Below, piece by piece: positions 17,782 to 26,626 of a stretch of 64,000 nucleotides of DNA. Location of the stretch: NCBI GenBank assembly GCA_963836015.1, contig CAWIIF010000015.1:1240001-1304000 (forward strand), written 5' to 3'. Every line of letters begins with the position of its first letter. The stretch's first letter is position 1. The stretch comes from CAWCDJ01 sp963836015 (GTDB lineage Bacteria; Acidobacteriota; Terriglobia; Bryobacterales; Bryobacteraceae). The notes beneath the pieces were generated by a model that saw only the letters and a program-made list of their open reading frames with translations, searched no databases and had not been told where the DNA came from. A program made the position numbers and the translations under genes.

Positions 17782-17826
17782 TTCACCATCTTTCCCATGC
17801 GAAAGGGTGAAATCGCCTGCTATAAT
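17782..17826 (+). promoter_or_regulatory. Promoter of the ispH-hopanoid operon with overlapping inverted repeat
   Basis: A perfect -10 box TATAAT lies at 17821-17826, about 18 bases ahead of the ispH ATG. No good -35 is seen; instead the region is covered by an imperfect inverted repeat, TTCACC-AT-CTTTC (17782-17794) and GAAAG-GGTGAA (17801-17811), separated by CCATGC. The overlap suggests a regulator-binding site, as activator or repressor. The predicted 5' leader is only about 10 bases, so the mRNA may be nearly leaderless. Confidence 0.55.
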
Positions 17827-17843
17827 TGTAACCATTCGCCTCT

Positions 17844-18815
17844 ATGCCTCTTAAGCCTTTCGCACCCAACCACGGCGTGGATAAGAAAATCTTTCTGCTG
17901 AAGCCGCGGGGCTTCTGCGCCGGTGTCGTCAGGGCTATCGATGTGGTGAAGATCGCTCTCGACTTGTACGGTCCGCCGGTCTACGTTCGCAAAGAGATCG
18001 TCCACAATATGCATGTGGTCGACGAGCTGCGGGATGCCGGAGCCATCTTCGTCGAGGAGCTGGATGAGGTGCCGGAGGGCGCGCGCGCCATTTTCAGCGC
18101 GCACGGCGTGGCGCCTGCGGTGCGGCGCGAGGCGAAGGACCGGCGTCTCGAAGTGATCGATGCCACCTGCCCGCTGGTCACCAAGGTCCACCTGGAGGCG
18201 GTGCGCTTCGCGCGCGACGGCTTCAGCATCGTGCTGATCGGCCATAAGGATCACGACGAAGTCATCGGCACGCTCGGCGAAGTGCCCGACCGCAGCTACC
18301 TGGTGGAGACTGTCGACGATGTGGACCGGCTCGAGGTGCCCGACCCGGCGCGTGTACGATATCTCACGCAGACGACCCTCAGCCTGGATGAAACCCGCGA
18401 CATCATCGCCCGCCTGAAGGAACGGTTTCCCTTGGTGCAGGGGCCGCCCGCGCAGGATATCTGCTACGCCACCGAAAACCGCCAGATGGCCGTCAAAGCC
18501 GTCTCGCAGGTGGTGGACCTGCTACTCGTGGTCGGTTCGCAGAACAGCTCCAACTCGAAGCGCCTGGTCGAAGTCGGCGACAACTTCGGCGTCCGCTCGT
18601 TCCTGGTCAACGACCGGCGCGACGTCGACCCAGCCTGGCTCGACGATGTGAAAAACGTCGCGGTGACTGCCGGTGCCTCGGCTCCGGAGCATCTGGTGCT
18701 GGAACTCATCGAGTTCCTGCGCGGCCTCGGATACCGCGAGATGGAAGAGATCGAACTGGTGGACGAAGACGTTCGATTCTCTTTGCCATCCGAGCTGATG
18801 ATCTCGATCCGATGA
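17844..18815 (+). CDS. ispH: 4-hydroxy-3-methylbut-2-enyl diphosphate reductase IspH
   Basis: A 323-aa iron-sulfur enzyme, the last step of the MEP pathway, giving IPP and DMAPP. The three cluster-binding cysteines are in KPRGFCAGVVRAI (C25), IDATCPLVTKVH and DICYATENRQ. The His motifs EIVHNMHVV and FSAHGVAP and the substrate motif GSQNSSNSKRLVEV are intact. The gene opens the hopanoid operon and overlaps shc by 4 bases, so isoprenoid supply and hopanoid formation are transcribed together. No Shine-Dalgarno is visible, in line with the very short leader. Confidence 0.96.
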   Translation: MPLKPFAPNHGVDKKIFLLKPRGFCAGVVRAIDVVKIALDLYGPPVYVRKEIVHNMHVVDELRDAGAIFVEELDEVPEGARAIFSAHGVAPAVRREAKDRRLEVIDATCPLVTKVHLEAVRFARDGFSIVLIGHKDHDEVIGTLGEVPDRSYLVETVDDVDRLEVPDPARVRYLTQTTLSLDETRDIIARLKERFPLVQGPPAQDICYATENRQMAVKAVSQVVDLLLVVGSQNSSNSKRLVEVGDNFGVRSFLVNDRRDVDPAWLDDVKNVAVTAGASAPEHLVLELIEFLRGLGYREMEEIELVDEDVRFSLPSELMISIR

Positions 18816-20737
18816 GCGCCTCCGTACAGATCGGCAACGCGCTGGAATCCGCCGCCGAACAGGCGATGCGCCGCGCGGCCTCCTATCTCGCCGGCCTGCA
18901 GGCCTCCGACGGACACTGGTGCGCCGAACTCACCGCCGATTCGACGCTCGAGTCGGATTATATTCTGTTCCAGCTCTGGCTCGACCCGCCGGTCGACGGC
19001 GTCTGGCAGCCGGCCACGCGTCCGCTGATCGACAGAGCGGTGCGTTCGATACTGGACCGCCAGCTTGCCGATGGCGGCTTCAACATCTACGTCAACGGCC
19101 CCTCGGAAGTCAGCGCCTCGGTAAAAGCCTACGTAGCCTTGAAACTCGCCGGCATGCCTGCAGCGGATTCGCGCATGTCCCGTCTGCGCGCCCGTATTCT
19201 GGAGCTGGGTGGCATTCAGGCGGCCAACAGCTACGTCAAAGTCAACCTGAGCCTTTTCGACCTCTACCCCCGGCAATACTGCCCGAGCATTCCTCCCGAG
19301 GTCGTGCTGCTGCCCTGGAAGCTGCTGTACCAGATGTCGTCGTGGACGCGCGCGATCGTCGTCTCGCTCTCCATCGTGCATGCCGCCAACCCGCGCCGGC
19401 CGGTTCCCGCCGGGTTCAACCTGGAAGAGCTGTGGCTGCCCGGCGTGAGTCCCGCTTTCCACAAAGACAGCCGCACCTTCACCTGGCATAACTTTTTCCT
19501 GGCAACAGACCGCCTGCTCAAATGGTGGGAGCGCCGCGGATCGAAATCCCTGCGCAGCAAGGCAGTGGCGCGCGCCAGGGATTGGATGATCGAGCGGCTG
19601 CGCCACTCCGACGGCCTGGGCGCCATCTATCCGCCCATGATGTATTCGGTGATGGCTCTCGATGTGCTCGGTTTCGCCAAGGACGACCCGCTGCGCGCCG
19701 GGGCTCTCGAGCAGTTCAACCGTCTGATGGTGGATGACGGCTCCCGGTTCTTTTTCCAGCCCTGCTTCTCGCCCGTCTGGGACACCGCCATCGGCGCGTA
19801 TGCGCTGGCGCAGAGCGATCCGCGTCACGCGGCGCTGGGCGGCGCGGCGGATTGGCTGCTCGCACTGGAGGTGCGGCGCAAAGGCGACTGGTCCGTCAAG
19901 CGCCCTGCGACCGAGCCTTCCGGCTGGGCGTTCGAATACCGCAACGAATTCTATCCCGATATCGACGACACCGCCATGGCGCTGCTGGCGCTCTCCGAAG
20001 CGCCCGGGTCGGATGCCGGCGCCCAGCAGGAGTGCCGGAAGCGCGCGCTCGCCTGGCTGCTCGCGATGCAGTCGAGCGACGGCGGATGGGCCGCCTTCGA
20101 CGCCGACAACAACTGGAATTTCCTCAGCAACGTTCCCTTTGCCGACCACAACGCGATGCTCGACCCCACCTGCCCGGATATCACGGGCCGCGTGCTTGAA
20201 GCGCTGGCGGCGCAGGGACTCGATCGCAATCACCTTGCGGTGGGGCGCGGCGTGGATTGGCTCGTCCGCAACCAGCGGCCAGACGGAAGCTGGTACGGCC
20301 GCTGGGGAGTCGCCTACATTTATGGCACCTGTTTCGCCCTGCGCGGCCTGGCAGCCGCCGGCGAGGACGACCGCGAGGCTCACGTGCTCCGCGCCGGCGA
20401 GTGGCTGCGGTCCGTTCAGAATGCCGACGGCGGCTGGGGCGAAAGCTGCGCCAGCTACGACAACGGAATCTTCACCGCGGGGCCCAGCACGCCCTCGCAA
20501 ACGGCCTGGGCGATCCTCGGCCTCATCGCCGGGGGCGACCCCAACAGTCTCAGCGTGCAGCACGGCATCGAATACCTGCTCGAAACGCAGCGTCCCGACG
20601 GAAGCTGGGCCGAAGAGCTGGCAACCGGAACCGGCTTTCCCAAAGTCTTCTATCTCAATTACCACTTGTACAAGGACTACTTCCCGCTCCTCGCGCTTTC
20701 TTCGTTCGTGAAGGCTCGCGCGAACTCGAATGGTTAG
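18812..20737 (+). CDS. shc: Squalene-hopene cyclase
   Basis: A 641-aa monotopic membrane enzyme that cyclises squalene to hopene/hopanol. The catalytic DxDD motif is DIDD at residues 383-386 (YPDIDDTAMAL). Several QW repeats are visible, such as QASDGHWCAEL near the start, QSSDGGWAAFD, QRPDGSWYGRW, QNADGGWGESC and QRPDGSWAEE. Length is normal. Its ATG overlaps the ispH stop (ATGA), and hpnH follows after 3 bases. All of this identifies it as hpnF/shc of a hopanoid cluster. Confidence 0.97.
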   Translation: MSASVQIGNALESAAEQAMRRAASYLAGLQASDGHWCAELTADSTLESDYILFQLWLDPPVDGVWQPATRPLIDRAVRSILDRQLADGGFNIYVNGPSEVSASVKAYVALKLAGMPAADSRMSRLRARILELGGIQAANSYVKVNLSLFDLYPRQYCPSIPPEVVLLPWKLLYQMSSWTRAIVVSLSIVHAANPRRPVPAGFNLEELWLPGVSPAFHKDSRTFTWHNFFLATDRLLKWWERRGSKSLRSKAVARARDWMIERLRHSDGLGAIYPPMMYSVMALDVLGFAKDDPLRAGALEQFNRLMVDDGSRFFFQPCFSPVWDTAIGAYALAQSDPRHAALGGAADWLLALEVRRKGDWSVKRPATEPSGWAFEYRNEFYPDIDDTAMALLALSEAPGSDAGAQQECRKRALAWLLAMQSSDGGWAAFDADNNWNFLSNVPFADHNAMLDPTCPDITGRVLEALAAQGLDRNHLAVGRGVDWLVRNQRPDGSWYGRWGVAYIYGTCFALRGLAAAGEDDREAHVLRAGEWLRSVQNADGGWGESCASYDNGIFTAGPSTPSQTAWAILGLIAGGDPNSLSVQHGIEYLLETQRPDGSWAEELATGTGFPKVFYLNYHLYKDYFPLLALSSFVKARANSNG

Positions 20738-20740
20738 CCT

Positions 20741-21847
20741 ATGAAATTTCCCATCGCGATGACCGCCGGCCTCGCCGGATACATCTTCAAGAACAAAATG
20801 CGGCCCCGTCCGGAGTGGCAGAAGAACGCCGTTCCGGCAGTTGACACCGCCAACCCGTTCCGCATCCTGCCCGCCAAGACCGGCGCCCAGCGGCAGCCTC
20901 ATCCGATGATCAACAAGCGGTTCCCCATCGTCTTGATGCTCGAGCCGCTGCACGCCTGCAATCTCACCTGCACCGGCTGCGGCCGAATCCGCGAATACGA
21001 ATCCACCATCACCGAGCGCGTACCGCTCGAAGAGTGCCTGGCCGCGGTCGACGAGTGCGGAGCGCCCATCGTTTCGATCTGCGGCGGCGAGCCGATGATG
21101 TACCCGCAGATCGGGGAACTGGTCGCCGGCATCCTCGAACGCAACCGCCACATCTACCTCTGCACCAACGGCATGTTCATCAAGAAGCGCCTGCACGAAT
21201 TCAAGCCCGACCAGCGCTTCTACTTCAACGTGCATCTCGACGGCATGGAGAAGAACCACGACATCGCCGTCGAAAAAGAAGGCGTCTTCCAAGCCGCCAT
21301 CGAGGGAATCCGTCTCGCCAAGGCCGCGGGCTTCCAGGTCTGCACCAACACGACGGTCTATAAAGAGACCGATATGAACGAGATCGAGGAACTGTTCGAG
21401 TTCCTCAAGCAATTCCACGTGGATGGCCACCAGATCGCGCCGGCCTACGGATACTCGGCCGTAGACGATCGCGAGATCTTCATGACCCGCGACGATATCC
21501 ACGAGAAGTTCCGGGACATCGAACGCCTGGCGAAGAAATACGCCATCCGCCAGACGCCGGTCTACCTCGATTTCCTCAAGGGCGAACGCGAGATGCCCTG
21601 CACCGCCTGGGGCAATCCGACCTACAACATCAAGGGATGGAAAGGCCCGTGCTACCTGATCACCGACGGGCACTACAAGACCTTTGAGGACCTCATGACG
21701 CAGACGCCCTGGGAAAGCTACGGCAAGGGCAATGACCCCCGCTGCGAGCACTGCATGGTGCATTGCGGTTTCGAGCCCTCCGCCGCCCTGGGCATCAATG
21801 TCGGCCTGGCCGACAACCTGAAGATGCTGGCATGGACCCTGCGCTAG
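20741..21847 (+). CDS. hpnH: Adenosyl-hopene transferase HpnH (radical SAM)
   Basis: A 368-aa radical SAM enzyme that adds the 5'-deoxyadenosyl group to diploptene, starting the C35 side chain. The cluster-binding motif CNLTCTGC gives cysteines 73, 77 and 80. The GGEP motif (SICGGEPMMYPQI) and the C-terminal Cys-rich part (CEHCMVHCGFEPSAA) match the family. The N-terminal MKFPIAMTAGLAGYIFKNK is the conserved HpnH opening. It sits directly after shc, matching the reaction order. Confidence 0.96.
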   Translation: MKFPIAMTAGLAGYIFKNKMRPRPEWQKNAVPAVDTANPFRILPAKTGAQRQPHPMINKRFPIVLMLEPLHACNLTCTGCGRIREYESTITERVPLEECLAAVDECGAPIVSICGGEPMMYPQIGELVAGILERNRHIYLCTNGMFIKKRLHEFKPDQRFYFNVHLDGMEKNHDIAVEKEGVFQAAIEGIRLAKAAGFQVCTNTTVYKETDMNEIEELFEFLKQFHVDGHQIAPAYGYSAVDDREIFMTRDDIHEKFRDIERLAKKYAIRQTPVYLDFLKGEREMPCTAWGNPTYNIKGWKGPCYLITDGHYKTFEDLMTQTPWESYGKGNDPRCEHCMVHCGFEPSAALGINVGLADNLKMLAWTLR

Positions 21848-21869
21848 ATCCCGCTGCCACGGTGCACCC

Positions 21870-22862
21870 ATGAAACCCGTGCTCGTTACCGGCGCCTCGG
21901 GGTTCCTTGGCTGGCACGTCGCGCGCGTGCTCCTGGAGCGCGGCTACTCCGTGCGGGCTCTGCTGCGGCCGGGCAGCCGCGTGGCGGACCTTCCCGTGGA
22001 GCGGGCCGCAGGCGACTTGCGCGACCCCGCCTCACTCGAACGCGCCGTCTCCGGCTGCGGCCTGCTCTTCCACGTCGCGGCCGATTACCGCCTGTGGGCC
22101 AAGGATCCCGGCGAACTCTACCGATCCAACGTCGAAGGCACCCGCAACCTGTTGGAGGCGGCCCGCCGCGCCGGCGTCGAGCGCGTGGTCTACACCAGCA
22201 CCGTCGGCTGCATCGGCATTCCCCACGGCGGCATCGGCGACGAGACCGCCCCGGTGACGCTGGCCGATATGGCGGGCGACTACAAGCGCTCCAAGTTTCT
22301 GGCCGAGCAGGTGGCCCTCGAATTCGCCCGCGGCGGCTTCCCCGTGGTCATCGTCAATCCGACGGCTCCCATTGGCGACCACGACGTCAAGCCCACCCCC
22401 ACCGGTAGGATCGTCCTCGATTTTCTGAACGGCGACATGCCGGCTTTTATCGACACCGGCCTGAACGTAGTGGACGTACGCGACACCGCCGAAGGCCACC
22501 TGATGGCCTGCGAGCGGGGAAGAGCGGGGGAGCGCTATATTCTCGGCTCGGAGAATCTCACCCTGGAGCAGATCCTCGTCCAACTCGCCGATATCACTGG
22601 CCGCAAGCCTCCGCGGATGAAACTGCCGTATGCAGTCGCGTGGTGCGCCGGAGCCTGCAGTACCGCATGGGCCGGACTGACCGGTACGCCGCCGCGCGTG
22701 CCGATCGATGCCGTCCGCATGGCACGGAAAAAGATGTGGGTGACGCACGAAAAAGCGCGCCGAGAACTGGGCTTCGAGCCCGGGCCCGCCCGCACCGCGC
22801 TGGCTCGCGCCGTCCGGTGGTTCGAGGGGAGCGGCAGTCCGGTCCGCGTGCCCGCCGCTTAA
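21870..22862 (+). CDS. hpnA: Hopanoid-associated sugar epimerase HpnA
   Basis: A 330-aa extended SDR with the NAD-binding motif MKPVLVTGASGFLGWHVARV and catalytic YKRSK (YxxxK) in MAGDYKRSKFLAEQVAL. The segments FHVAADYRLW and YTSTVGCIGIP are typical of HpnA. Its precise substrate is not established; it is a marker of hopanoid clusters. It follows hpnH by 22 bases and is immediately followed by hpnG, with the hpnG ATG just after the hpnA stop. Confidence 0.92.
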   Translation: MKPVLVTGASGFLGWHVARVLLERGYSVRALLRPGSRVADLPVERAAGDLRDPASLERAVSGCGLLFHVAADYRLWAKDPGELYRSNVEGTRNLLEAARRAGVERVVYTSTVGCIGIPHGGIGDETAPVTLADMAGDYKRSKFLAEQVALEFARGGFPVVIVNPTAPIGDHDVKPTPTGRIVLDFLNGDMPAFIDTGLNVVDVRDTAEGHLMACERGRAGERYILGSENLTLEQILVQLADITGRKPPRMKLPYAVAWCAGACSTAWAGLTGTPPRVPIDAVRMARKKMWVTHEKARRELGFEPGPARTALARAVRWFEGSGSPVRVPAA

Positions 22863-23558
22863 ATGAGGCTCCTATTCGTGGCATCCGATCCAATGGAGTT
22901 CCGCGGCATCCTGTCGCACGCCCGGGAGGTGCGCCGGCTGCCCCTGGCCGTCGATTGGGCTCGTGCCGGACGCATCGGCGGGCATGAAGCCGTATTTGCC
23001 GCCAATGGAGTGGGCCGGAAGCGGGCGGCCGCCGCGGTGGACGCGGCTGCCGGCGGATGGACGCCCGACGCCATCGTGAGCACCGGTTTCTGCGGCGCCC
23101 TGGACGAGAATCTGGCGGTTGCCGAAATCGTGGCGGGTACAACCATTGTCGTATCCGATCGCTCGTGGCCGGTGTCTCCGGTGGCCGCCGCCGCGCCATT
23201 CCGTTCCGGGGTGGTCTGCTCCATCGACCGGGTGGCGCGCACCACCGCGGAAAAGCGGGATCTTCGCCGCTCCGGCGGCTGCATCGTCGAGATGGAGGCG
23301 GCCGGAATCGTACAACGTGCCGAATCGCTCGGCGTTCCCTTTTTCTGCGTCCGCGCCGTCACCGATCTGGCGGGCGAAACTCTGGCGAATGATTTTAATA
23401 GCTCTCTGCGGCCCGACGGCCACTTCGCTACAATGCTTATTTTACGGGGAGCTTTACGTCAACCAACTGTCCGGCTCCCGGAGTTGCTGCGGCTGCGGAG
23501 TCGCTGCGCCCGGGCGGCTCGGGGTTTGGGAGATTTTATTGCCGACTGTCGATTCTAG
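22863..23558 (+). CDS. hpnG: Hopanoid nucleosidase/phosphorylase HpnG
   Basis: A 231-aa protein of the nucleoside-phosphorylase fold. HpnG removes adenine from adenosylhopane to give a ribosylhopane intermediate. Family signatures are IVSTGFCGALDENLAV and CIVEMEAAGIVQRAE (the VEMEAAG ribose-binding motif), with the base-site residue in VTDLAGETLANDFNSSLRPDG. The C-terminal ~40 residues are Arg-rich and less conserved. It lies between hpnA and the first MDR dehydrogenase. Confidence 0.88.
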   Translation: MRLLFVASDPMEFRGILSHAREVRRLPLAVDWARAGRIGGHEAVFAANGVGRKRAAAAVDAAAGGWTPDAIVSTGFCGALDENLAVAEIVAGTTIVVSDRSWPVSPVAAAAPFRSGVVCSIDRVARTTAEKRDLRRSGGCIVEMEAAGIVQRAESLGVPFFCVRAVTDLAGETLANDFNSSLRPDGHFATMLILRGALRQPTVRLPELLRLRSRCARAARGLGDFIADCRF

Positions 23559-23580
23559 TCTAAGCGCCATTCCCGAAACG

Positions 23581-24636
23581 ATGCACGCCGCGGTCTACCG
23601 CGGCGAGAGTGTGGTCAATGTGGAGGAGATCCCTACCCCGGCGATCCAGGCCGGGGAGCTTCTCATCCGCGTGGAGGCCTGCGGGATCTGCCATACCGAC
23701 CTGAAGAAGATTGAGCATAACCTGCTCGCTCCCCCGCGCGTTTACGGGCACGAGACCGCCGGAGTGGTCGCCGCGGCCGGCGACGGCGTCTCCGCATTCC
23801 GCCCCGGGGACCGTGTGGTCGCCTTCCATCATATCCCCTGCCTGGAGTGCTTCTACTGCCGCCGCAAGCTGTACGCCCAGTGTCCCGTGTACAAGAAAGT
23901 CGGGATCACCGCCGGTTTCGAGCCGGCCGGCGGCGGCTTCGCCCAGTATGTGCGCGTGATGCCCTGGATCGTCGAGCGGGGCGTCGAGAAGATCCCCGAC
24001 GGAATCTCCTATGAACGCGCCACCCTGGTGGAGCCTTTGAATACCTGCCTCAAGGCCGTGGTGCAGTGCGATCCGCAGCCAGATGAGTTTGTAGTAGTCA
24101 TGGGCCAGGGCCCCATCGGCCTGATGTTTACCATGCTGGTGCGGCGCACCGGCGCGCGGGTGGCCGCCACCGACACCATCACGGAGCGCCGCGTGATCTC
24201 CAAGCGCTGCGGCGCCGAATTCGCCTGGGATCCCCGGGCCATGGACGTCCCCGCCGAGGCCAAAAAACTGACCGGCGGCCGCGGAGCCGATCTCGTCATC
24301 GTGGCGGTCTCCGCCCCCGGCATCGTCGAACAGGCCATCGCCTGCTCCCGGCCGGGCGCCCGGATTCTTCTTTTCGCCCAGACTTCCGCCGCGGAGCACA
24401 TTGCGGCCACCGGCGCGGATCTGGTTGCCGGCGAGCGTACCCTCTTCGGCTGCTACAGCGCTTCCGTGGACCTGCAGGAGGAGTCGGCGCGGCTCGTGTT
24501 TGGGGGGGAACTACCGGTGGATGAGCTGATTTCCCACCGCTTCCCCTTGGTTAAAATCCGTTCAGGTATTGATTTGGCATTGCATCCAGGACCTAAATCG
24601 TTGAAAATAATCGTTCAGCCACAGAGGTGGTCATAG
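23581..24636 (+). CDS. Zinc-dependent MDR dehydrogenase, polyol/sorbitol-dehydrogenase-like (MDR1)
   Basis: A 351-aa medium-chain dehydrogenase beginning MHAAVYRGESVVNVEEIP, 22 bases after hpnG. Catalytic zinc ligands are C37 (ACGICHTD), H57 and E58 (YGHETAG); structural zinc cysteines are C87, C90, C93 and C101 (CLECFYCRRKLYAQC). The Rossmann motif is VVMGQGPIGLMFTML. The overall pattern is that of L-iditol/sorbitol and threonine dehydrogenases. In this operon a likely substrate is the sugar-like side chain of a hopanoid, but that is inference. The next gene starts at the stop codon (TAGTG). Confidence 0.85.
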   Translation: MHAAVYRGESVVNVEEIPTPAIQAGELLIRVEACGICHTDLKKIEHNLLAPPRVYGHETAGVVAAAGDGVSAFRPGDRVVAFHHIPCLECFYCRRKLYAQCPVYKKVGITAGFEPAGGGFAQYVRVMPWIVERGVEKIPDGISYERATLVEPLNTCLKAVVQCDPQPDEFVVVMGQGPIGLMFTMLVRRTGARVAATDTITERRVISKRCGAEFAWDPRAMDVPAEAKKLTGGRGADLVIVAVSAPGIVEQAIACSRPGARILLFAQTSAAEHIAATGADLVAGERTLFGCYSASVDLQEESARLVFGGELPVDELISHRFPLVKIRSGIDLALHPGPKSLKIIVQPQRWS

Positions 24637-25677
24637 TGAACAACCACATGATGGCTGCCGTGCTTTACGGCAAGGAACACTTGCAGGTCGAGCCGGTAGC
24701 AGTTCCTACAATCGACAGCGGAGACATCCTCGTACGAGTGAAGGTGGCGCTGACCTGCGGGACGGATGTCAAGGTGTTCCGTCGCGGATACCACGCCCGG
24801 ATGATCGTACCCCCGGCCGTGTTCGGGCACGAGCTGGCCGGCGACATTGTGGCGGTCGGCGAGGATGTTGCGGGATTTTCGGTGGGACAACGCGTGGTCG
24901 CGGCCAACTCCGCCCCCTGCGGTTCCTGCTTCTTCTGCTCGCGCAACCTCGAGAATCTCTGTGAGGATCTGCTGTTCAATAACGGGGCTTACGCCGAATA
25001 CATCCGCATCCCCGCCCGCATCGTGCGAGCGCAACACCTACGTGATTCCGCCTCACGTGGGCTACCACGATGCCGCCCTGGTGGAGCCCCTCGCCTGCGT
25101 GGTGCGCGGTTTTGAAGAGACCGCTCCGCGCGCTGGAGACAACCTGGCGATCACCGGCCTCGGCCCGATCGGCCTGATGTTCGTCAAGCTGGCGAAATTG
25201 CGAGGCTGCCGCGTCATCGCGGTCGGGCGCCGGAAGACGCAGCTCGAGCGCGCCGCGCTCCTGGGCGCCGACGAGTTGATCGTCGCGGGTGACGATTCCG
25301 ATCCGGTCAAGGCGGTTCGCGACCTGACGCACGGCCGCGGCGTGGACATTGCGATCGAAGCCGTCGGTAAGCCGGAAACGTGGGAATGGGCCGCCAACAT
25401 GGTCCGCCGCGGCGGCACCGTCAACTTCTTCGGCGGCTGCCCCAACGACAGCACGGTCAGCCTGGATACGTCCCTGCTGCACTACTCCGAGATCACCTGC
25501 AAGGCCAGCTTCCACCACACGCCGGCCTACATTCAAAAGGCGCTCGACCTGGTCTGCGCGGGGCACATTACCGCCAGCTTCTTCGTCAACAGCGAGGAGC
25601 CGCTGGCCAACCTCCTGGAAGTCATGCGGCACCTCATGAGCCACAACGGGCACCTCAAGACGGCCATCGTTCCGTAA
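24636..25677 (+). pseudogene. Second zinc-dependent MDR dehydrogenase (MDR2), interrupted by one extra base
   Basis: Polyol-dehydrogenase-like, with zinc ligands C41, H65 and E66 (TCGTDVKV, FGHELAG) and structural cysteines C95, C98, C101 and C109. The frame runs to RIPARIV and then breaks; the continuation ERNTYVIPPHVGYHDAALV lies one frame away. An extra C at about 25026 explains it; without it the protein is 346 aa, the family length. The nucleotide-binding motif ITGLGPIGLMFVKL is in the second part. Possible starts are GTG 24636 (overlapping the MDR1 stop), GTG 24627 or ATG 24648. Error in the sequence is a real possibility. Confidence 0.88.
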
Positions 25678-25681
25678 CGCC

Positions 25682-25704
25682 AGGGCCGGTTCGCCGGCCC
25701 TTTT
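25682..25704 (+). terminator. Intrinsic-terminator-like hairpin between MDR2 and hpnC
   Basis: GGGCCGG (25683-25689), loop TTCG, CCGGCCC (25694-25700), then TTTT: a perfect 7-bp G+C stem with a short T tract. It ends only 7 bases ahead of the hpnC ATG, leaving no room for a separate promoter between. It could be a partial terminator or attenuator inside the operon, or a control element for hpnC translation. Confidence 0.75.
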
Positions 25705-25711
25705 GCCCGAC

Positions 25712-26626
25712 ATGTTTCTCGCCCCCGCCGAATTCGTTCAGTCTCCCGAGGCGCTCCAAAAACCGCATTCCCTCGAGGACGCGCAGGCCTATACGCGGTG
25801 GCTCGCCACCCACCACTACGAGAATTTTCACGTGGTGAGCTTCCTGCTGCCGAAACGCCTCCACCAGGACTTCTACAACGTCTATTCGTACTGCCGCTGG
25901 GCCGACGACCTTGGCGACGAGATCGGCGACAAAGACGAAAGCCTCCGCCTCCTGGAATGGTGGGGAGGCCAGCTCGACGCCATGTACCAGGGCCGCGCCT
26001 CGCACCCGGTATTCGTAGCACTTGCCCCCACCGTTCGGAAATACGAAATCCCCCGCCAGCCGTTTGCCGATCTCATTGCGGCGTTCGTGCAGGACCAGAA
26101 GGTGGGCCGCTACCGCGACTGGGACGAGCTGTTCGGCTATTGCCGCTGCTCCGCCAACCCGGTGGGGCGCCTGGTGCTGTACTTGTGCGGATACTCCGAC
26201 GCGGCCCGCCAGCGCCTTTCCGACGCCACCTGCACCGCCCTGCAGCTCGCCAATTTCTGGCAGGATGTGACGGTCGACCTGCTCAAGGACCGCATCTACA
26301 TTCCGCTCGAGATTATGGAGCGGCACGGCTATACGGTCGAGGATCTTCTCGCGCACCGCTTTACGCCCGGTTTCCGCGAGGTCATGCGCGAGATCGTCGG
26401 TAAGGCGCGCGAGCTGTTCCTCGAAGGCTTGCCGCTGCCGCGCATGCTGGACCGCCGCCTGGCGTTCGACATCGACCTCTTCAGCCGCGGCGGAATGCGC
26501 GTGCTCGAAAAGATCGAGCGGCAGGACTATAACGTACTGGCCGCCCGCCCGGCCATCTCGAAAGCCGAGCGAGTGGGCCTGCTTCTCGCGTCCCTGGCGC
26601 GCATGGCTTTCTCCCGGGCGGCGTGA
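25712..26626 (+). CDS. hpnC: Hydroxysqualene synthase HpnC
   Basis: A 304-aa trans-isoprenyl diphosphate synthase of the squalene/phytoene synthase family. HpnC turns presqualene diphosphate into hydroxysqualene. First aspartate-rich motif: SYCRWADDLGDEIGD; second: LANFWQDVTVDLLKDRIYIP. I start it at ATG 25712; a TTG three codons earlier lies in the hairpin tail. No good ribosome-binding site is visible, because the hairpin occupies the upstream bases. It overlaps hpnD at TGATG. Confidence 0.92.
   Translation: MFLAPAEFVQSPEALQKPHSLEDAQAYTRWLATHHYENFHVVSFLLPKRLHQDFYNVYSYCRWADDLGDEIGDKDESLRLLEWWGGQLDAMYQGRASHPVFVALAPTVRKYEIPRQPFADLIAAFVQDQKVGRYRDWDELFGYCRCSANPVGRLVLYLCGYSDAARQRLSDATCTALQLANFWQDVTVDLLKDRIYIPLEIMERHGYTVEDLLAHRFTPGFREVMREIVGKARELFLEGLPLPRMLDRRLAFDIDLFSRGGMRVLEKIERQDYNVLAARPAISKAERVGLLLASLARMAFSRAA

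Noticed and set aside
18464..21871. 1135-codon open frame on the minus strand opposite the hopanoid genes
   Set aside because: It mirrors the third-position G+C bias of ispH, shc and hpnH. The plus-strand genes are firmly identified by motifs, so this is an antisense shadow.
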